Of a stretch of 64,000 bases of DNA, positions 61,114 to 64,000 are shown in pieces. Below the pieces are notes generated by a model. It was not told the DNA's origin and searched no databases. It worked only from the letters and a program-made list of their open reading frames with translations. The translations under genes and the position numbers were made by a program. The stretch covers positions 225,815 through 289,814 of the forward strand of contig SVFN01000001.1 of NCBI GenBank assembly GCA_015056815.1, written 5' to 3'. This stretch comes from Lachnospiraceae bacterium (lineage in GTDB: Bacteria; Bacillota; Clostridia; Lachnospirales; Lachnospiraceae). Numbering within the stretch: the first letter of the stretch is position 1; each line of letters opens with the position of its first letter.

Positions 61114-63924
61114 ATGAAGAAAACAGGCAGACAAACGCTTATAGAGACGAGCGTTATGACAGTAAAAGTGATACTGTGTATTTTACTGGTTTTCAATGCT
61201 TTTGTTTTTCTCTATTACGGAATGCCAGACAGACGGAATCTTGTGTACCAAGAACCCTTTCGGATGATGGAAGACTGGAAGGTTACGGATTGCGAAGGAA
61301 ATGAAATAGATCCTAAAGATCATGAGAGAAAATGGAAAGAAAAGGAGCAGGATTTTACGATATATGCCAATCTTTTCGACAGGATCAGCGACAATGAGTT
61401 TCTTTTCTTTGATACACGTAAAGATGCGGCAGTTTATATAAACGGCGAACTCAGAAAGGATTTCATCGAAAAGAGAGATGTGCCGATCCCGGGCGGTTCC
61501 GTGAAACGCTTTTATATGATGGTCCCGTTAAAGGCATCCGATTCGGGAGCTCAGATCAGGATCGTTCTAAGATCAAAACTGGAAGGAGAACAGATCGTTC
61601 CCGAAACGTTTATCAGTACACGCTACGGGGCATTCAGTTATCTGATGCAAAAAGGAGGACTTTCTCTGTTTTTGTCATCGATCATTCTGATCTTTTCCAT
61701 TGCAGTGATCATAATCAGTGTGGGCTTGCATTTTTGGTATAAACTGAAAATAGATATGCTGTACGGCGCTATCGGAATTTTTGCCATCTCATCCTGGCTT
61801 GTCACGGATTCATCCTTGTTTCCGTTTGTTTTTGGAATGAATTATGTGAGCGGAATCCTGAATTATATGTTTTCTCTCATGATCCCGCTTGCACCGGGGG
61901 TATATCTGAATTCTGTTCTGCGCGGACGATATAAAACAAGTATGTCTTTCGCTATGCTTCTGACAGGATTAAATGCTGTGATATGGCCTTTTTTGCATTT
62001 CCTGGGATTGCTGCCGTTTTACCATGCCCGGAATATTGTGAATTTCATTCTTGCATTGATGGCGGTCTACGCCATTGTGCTTTTGAGCTTTGACGCTGTC
62101 AAAGGTAATGCCGGTGAATATCGATATACTTTTACCGGATTTATGGGATTTCTGGTCTGTGCGATCGTGGAGCTTCTGATTCTGCTGATCAAGCCGAGCG
62201 ATACGTCAGTGCCTATGGTTGTGGGGCTTGGTTTTTTACTTACATTTATTGTGATACAGCAGGTGGATGACTTAAGAAAGGTCAATTTGGAAAGACAGCA
62301 CGCGATCAATGTGTCGGAGGCAAAGACCAGATTCCTTGCCAGCATGTCGCATGAGATTCGGACACCGATCAATGCCATACTGGGCATGAATGAGATGATC
62401 CTCAGAGAAAATACGGATAAAGTGATTGATGAGTATGCGCATAGCATCAAAGCCTCCGGAAAGATGCTCCTTATGCTGGTAAACGATGTCCTGGATTTTT
62501 CCAAGATAGAGGCCGGAAAGCTGGAAATCATAGAAGCACGTTTCAGAATGTCCGAAATGTTGCGTGATGTGATCTCTCTTGTGTCAGAAAGAGCAGATGA
62601 AAAAGCACTGGAGATTAAGACCGAAATCACAGATGAGATACCGGACGGAGTGATAAGTGATGAATTCAGGATCAGGCAGATTCTGGTAAATCTGCTCAAT
62701 AATGCGATCAAGTATACGGATAAAGGAAAAGTCACACTGAAACTGGGCGGAAATTATACACAGGAAGGCTATGTGCTTGAACTGGCAGTAAAAGATACCG
62801 GAAAGGGAATCCGCAAAGAAGACAAGGAACATCTTTTTGAAGCATTTTCCAGAGCTGACGTGAAGAAGAATGCAAATATCGAGGGTACCGGGCTTGGCCT
62901 TGCGATCGTTAAGAGTATCGTGGATTCCATGCAGGGGACACTGGGCGTTGAAAGTGAGTATGGAATCGGCTCGGAATTTTGGGTGAAGCTTCCGGTAAAA
63001 TATTACGGAAACGAACTGCTTGGGATTGATTTTATGAAGCAGACTGCCGGCCATGATGTCGCCGGGGTGGAGCGCTGCAGCTTCGCGGCTCCGCAGGCGA
63101 AGATACTTGCAGTGGATGATAATCGCTCCAACCTTACGATCGTCAAGTTGTTTCTCAAAGGCAGCGGCATTATTCCGGATCTTTGCGATACAGGAACCCG
63201 TGCGATCGAGCTTTGCAGGGAGAAGAAATATGATCTGATCCTTCTCGACCATATGATGCCAAAGCCCGACGGGATCGAGACACTTCATATCATACGCAGG
63301 GATAAGACTTCTTTGAACAGGGATACCAAAATAGTTGTCCTGACGGCGAATGCGATAGCGGGAAGCCGGCAGATGTACCTGCAGGAAGGATTTACGGATT
63401 ATCTGACGAAACCGCTGGATGTCTCGAGGCTGGAACGGACCGTAAAAGAGCTTCTTCCCGCGGATAAGATAATAGAAACTTCTGAAAAAGGGAAAGAGGA
63501 TTCTTTTGCGATGGAATTCGATTTCCAGCCGGATCCGGATGAAACGAAAACTACGATAAAAAACAGGATGACTGCCATAGAAGGGCTGGATTATGATACG
63601 GCACTTTCCCATTGCGCGGGAGATGAAGCGTTTTTGGAGGAAATTGTGCACGATGTCGTATCGGAATGTGATAAGCGGGTGGAGAAAATGCGTAAGAGCC
63701 TTGCAACCGGGGAAATCGAAGCCTATGAGATCGAAGCACATACGATCAAAAGCACTATGGCGACCATAGGAATGAATTGCCTTAGTGAAAGAGCGAGAAA
63801 ACATGAGTATGCCGCTAAGTCTATGGAAACGGAGTTTATCTTTGAAGATGCCGAAGATTTCATTCATGCGTATATTGCAGTCTGTAAACAGCTGGAAGGG
63901 TGTGAAACGGATCCGCAGATTTAA
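61114..63924 (+). CDS. Hybrid sensor histidine kinase with receiver and Hpt domains
   Basis: A 936-residue phosphorelay protein. A signal anchor (about 12-32) and an extracellular domain (about 35-180, 7TMR-DISMED2-like) are followed by about seven membrane helices (185-385). The kinase core has H413 in MSHEIRTPINAI, the N box NLLNNAIKYTDKG and the G box GTGLGLAIV. The receiver domain has D712 in LILLDHMMPKPDG. The Hpt domain ends the protein with H876 in EAHTIKSTMATIG. A complete His-Asp-His relay on one chain needs a separate response regulator, which is not visible before the window ends. GGGAGGAAG precedes the ATG. Confidence 0.94.
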   Translation: MKKTGRQTLIETSVMTVKVILCILLVFNAFVFLYYGMPDRRNLVYQEPFRMMEDWKVTDCEGNEIDPKDHERKWKEKEQDFTIYANLFDRISDNEFLFFDTRKDAAVYINGELRKDFIEKRDVPIPGGSVKRFYMMVPLKASDSGAQIRIVLRSKLEGEQIVPETFISTRYGAFSYLMQKGGLSLFLSSIILIFSIAVIIISVGLHFWYKLKIDMLYGAIGIFAISSWLVTDSSLFPFVFGMNYVSGILNYMFSLMIPLAPGVYLNSVLRGRYKTSMSFAMLLTGLNAVIWPFLHFLGLLPFYHARNIVNFILALMAVYAIVLLSFDAVKGNAGEYRYTFTGFMGFLVCAIVELLILLIKPSDTSVPMVVGLGFLLTFIVIQQVDDLRKVNLERQHAINVSEAKTRFLASMSHEIRTPINAILGMNEMILRENTDKVIDEYAHSIKASGKMLLMLVNDVLDFSKIEAGKLEIIEARFRMSEMLRDVISLVSERADEKALEIKTEITDEIPDGVISDEFRIRQILVNLLNNAIKYTDKGKVTLKLGGNYTQEGYVLELAVKDTGKGIRKEDKEHLFEAFSRADVKKNANIEGTGLGLAIVKSIVDSMQGTLGVESEYGIGSEFWVKLPVKYYGNELLGIDFMKQTAGHDVAGVERCSFAAPQAKILAVDDNRSNLTIVKLFLKGSGIIPDLCDTGTRAIELCREKKYDLILLDHMMPKPDGIETLHIIRRDKTSLNRDTKIVVLTANAIAGSRQMYLQEGFTDYLTKPLDVSRLERTVKELLPADKIIETSEKGKEDSFAMEFDFQPDPDETKTTIKNRMTAIEGLDYDTALSHCAGDEAFLEEIVHDVVSECDKRVEKMRKSLATGEIEAYEIEAHTIKSTMATIGMNCLSERARKHEYAAKSMETEFIFEDAEDFIHAYIAVCKQLEGCETDPQI

Positions 63925-64000
63925 AGCAAGGAATTTGCACCTGATATCATATTATAGAAAAGAATAAACCGGAAAAATCCGGATCGATTTTATGAATTTA

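Noticed and set aside
62584..63867. Long minus-strand frame (427 codons) opposite the hybrid kinase
   Set aside because: Shadow of a clearly real gene on the other strand; no motif, no ribosome-binding site.

Overview
The window looks like a stretch of Lachnospiraceae (Clostridia, Bacillota) chromosome. The evidence is the gene order nusA-ylxR-ylxQ-infB-rbfA-DHH-truB-ribF, era-yqzL-recO, a dimeric-type glycyl-tRNA synthetase, a large 2-hydroxyacyl-CoA dehydratase activase-related protein, an M16C peptidase, and a membrane decarboxylase cluster with separate biotin carrier and beta subunits. Base composition is moderate and I see no rRNA, tRNA, CRISPR array, transposase or prophage. I cannot name the genus. 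All genes but one (9562-13818) lie on the + strand.

Layout. (1) 1-7766: translation and RNA housekeeping operon, from a 5'-truncated nusA to ribF. (2) 7835-13818: a Na/phosphate symporter-like protein convergent with the giant activase-related gene, with a bidirectional terminator between them. (3) 14198-18605: a chemoreceptor, a catalytically incomplete rhomboid-like protein, a truncated sigma-factor-like protein and an unknown small protein. (4) 18678-30918: an M16C peptidase, a DUF4349 lipoprotein, era, a 52-aa YqzL-like gene, recO, a lipoprotein, glyQS, alaS, rpsU and a small membrane protein. (5) 31110-32585: a D,D-carboxypeptidase. (6) 33027-38484: a tightly overlapping operon of metallophosphoesterase, DHH phosphoesterase with an extra C-terminal module, and a membrane-anchored TIR/beta-propeller protein. 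(7) 38625-40176: scpA and scpB on separate promoters.

(8) 40326-52161: a nine-gene co-directional locus of D,D-carboxypeptidase, VTC-domain protein, DUF4956 membrane protein, CotH-type kinase, glycoside-hydrolase-like protein, HEAT-repeat protein, processive GT2 glycosyltransferase, EAL phosphodiesterase and a second TIM-barrel-like protein. It reads as a cell-surface polysaccharide machine with a c-di-GMP input. (9) 52335-57771: a Na+-pumping decarboxylase/transcarboxylase-type cluster carrying both a 12S-like and a 5S-like carboxyltransferase. (10) 58066-63924: TetR and RpiR regulators, a BaiN-like flavoprotein and a full hybrid phosphorelay kinase.

The best candidates for something not well described are the TIR/DHH/metallophosphoesterase operon (6) and the VTC-DUF4956-CotH-GT2-EAL locus (8). 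Smaller oddities are the sigma-like protein lacking DNA-contact regions, two families of dispersed intergenic repeats each present twice in opposite orientation, and a TetR operator candidate lying on its own -10 box. All calls come from reading the sequence and recalling protein families; no database search was run.
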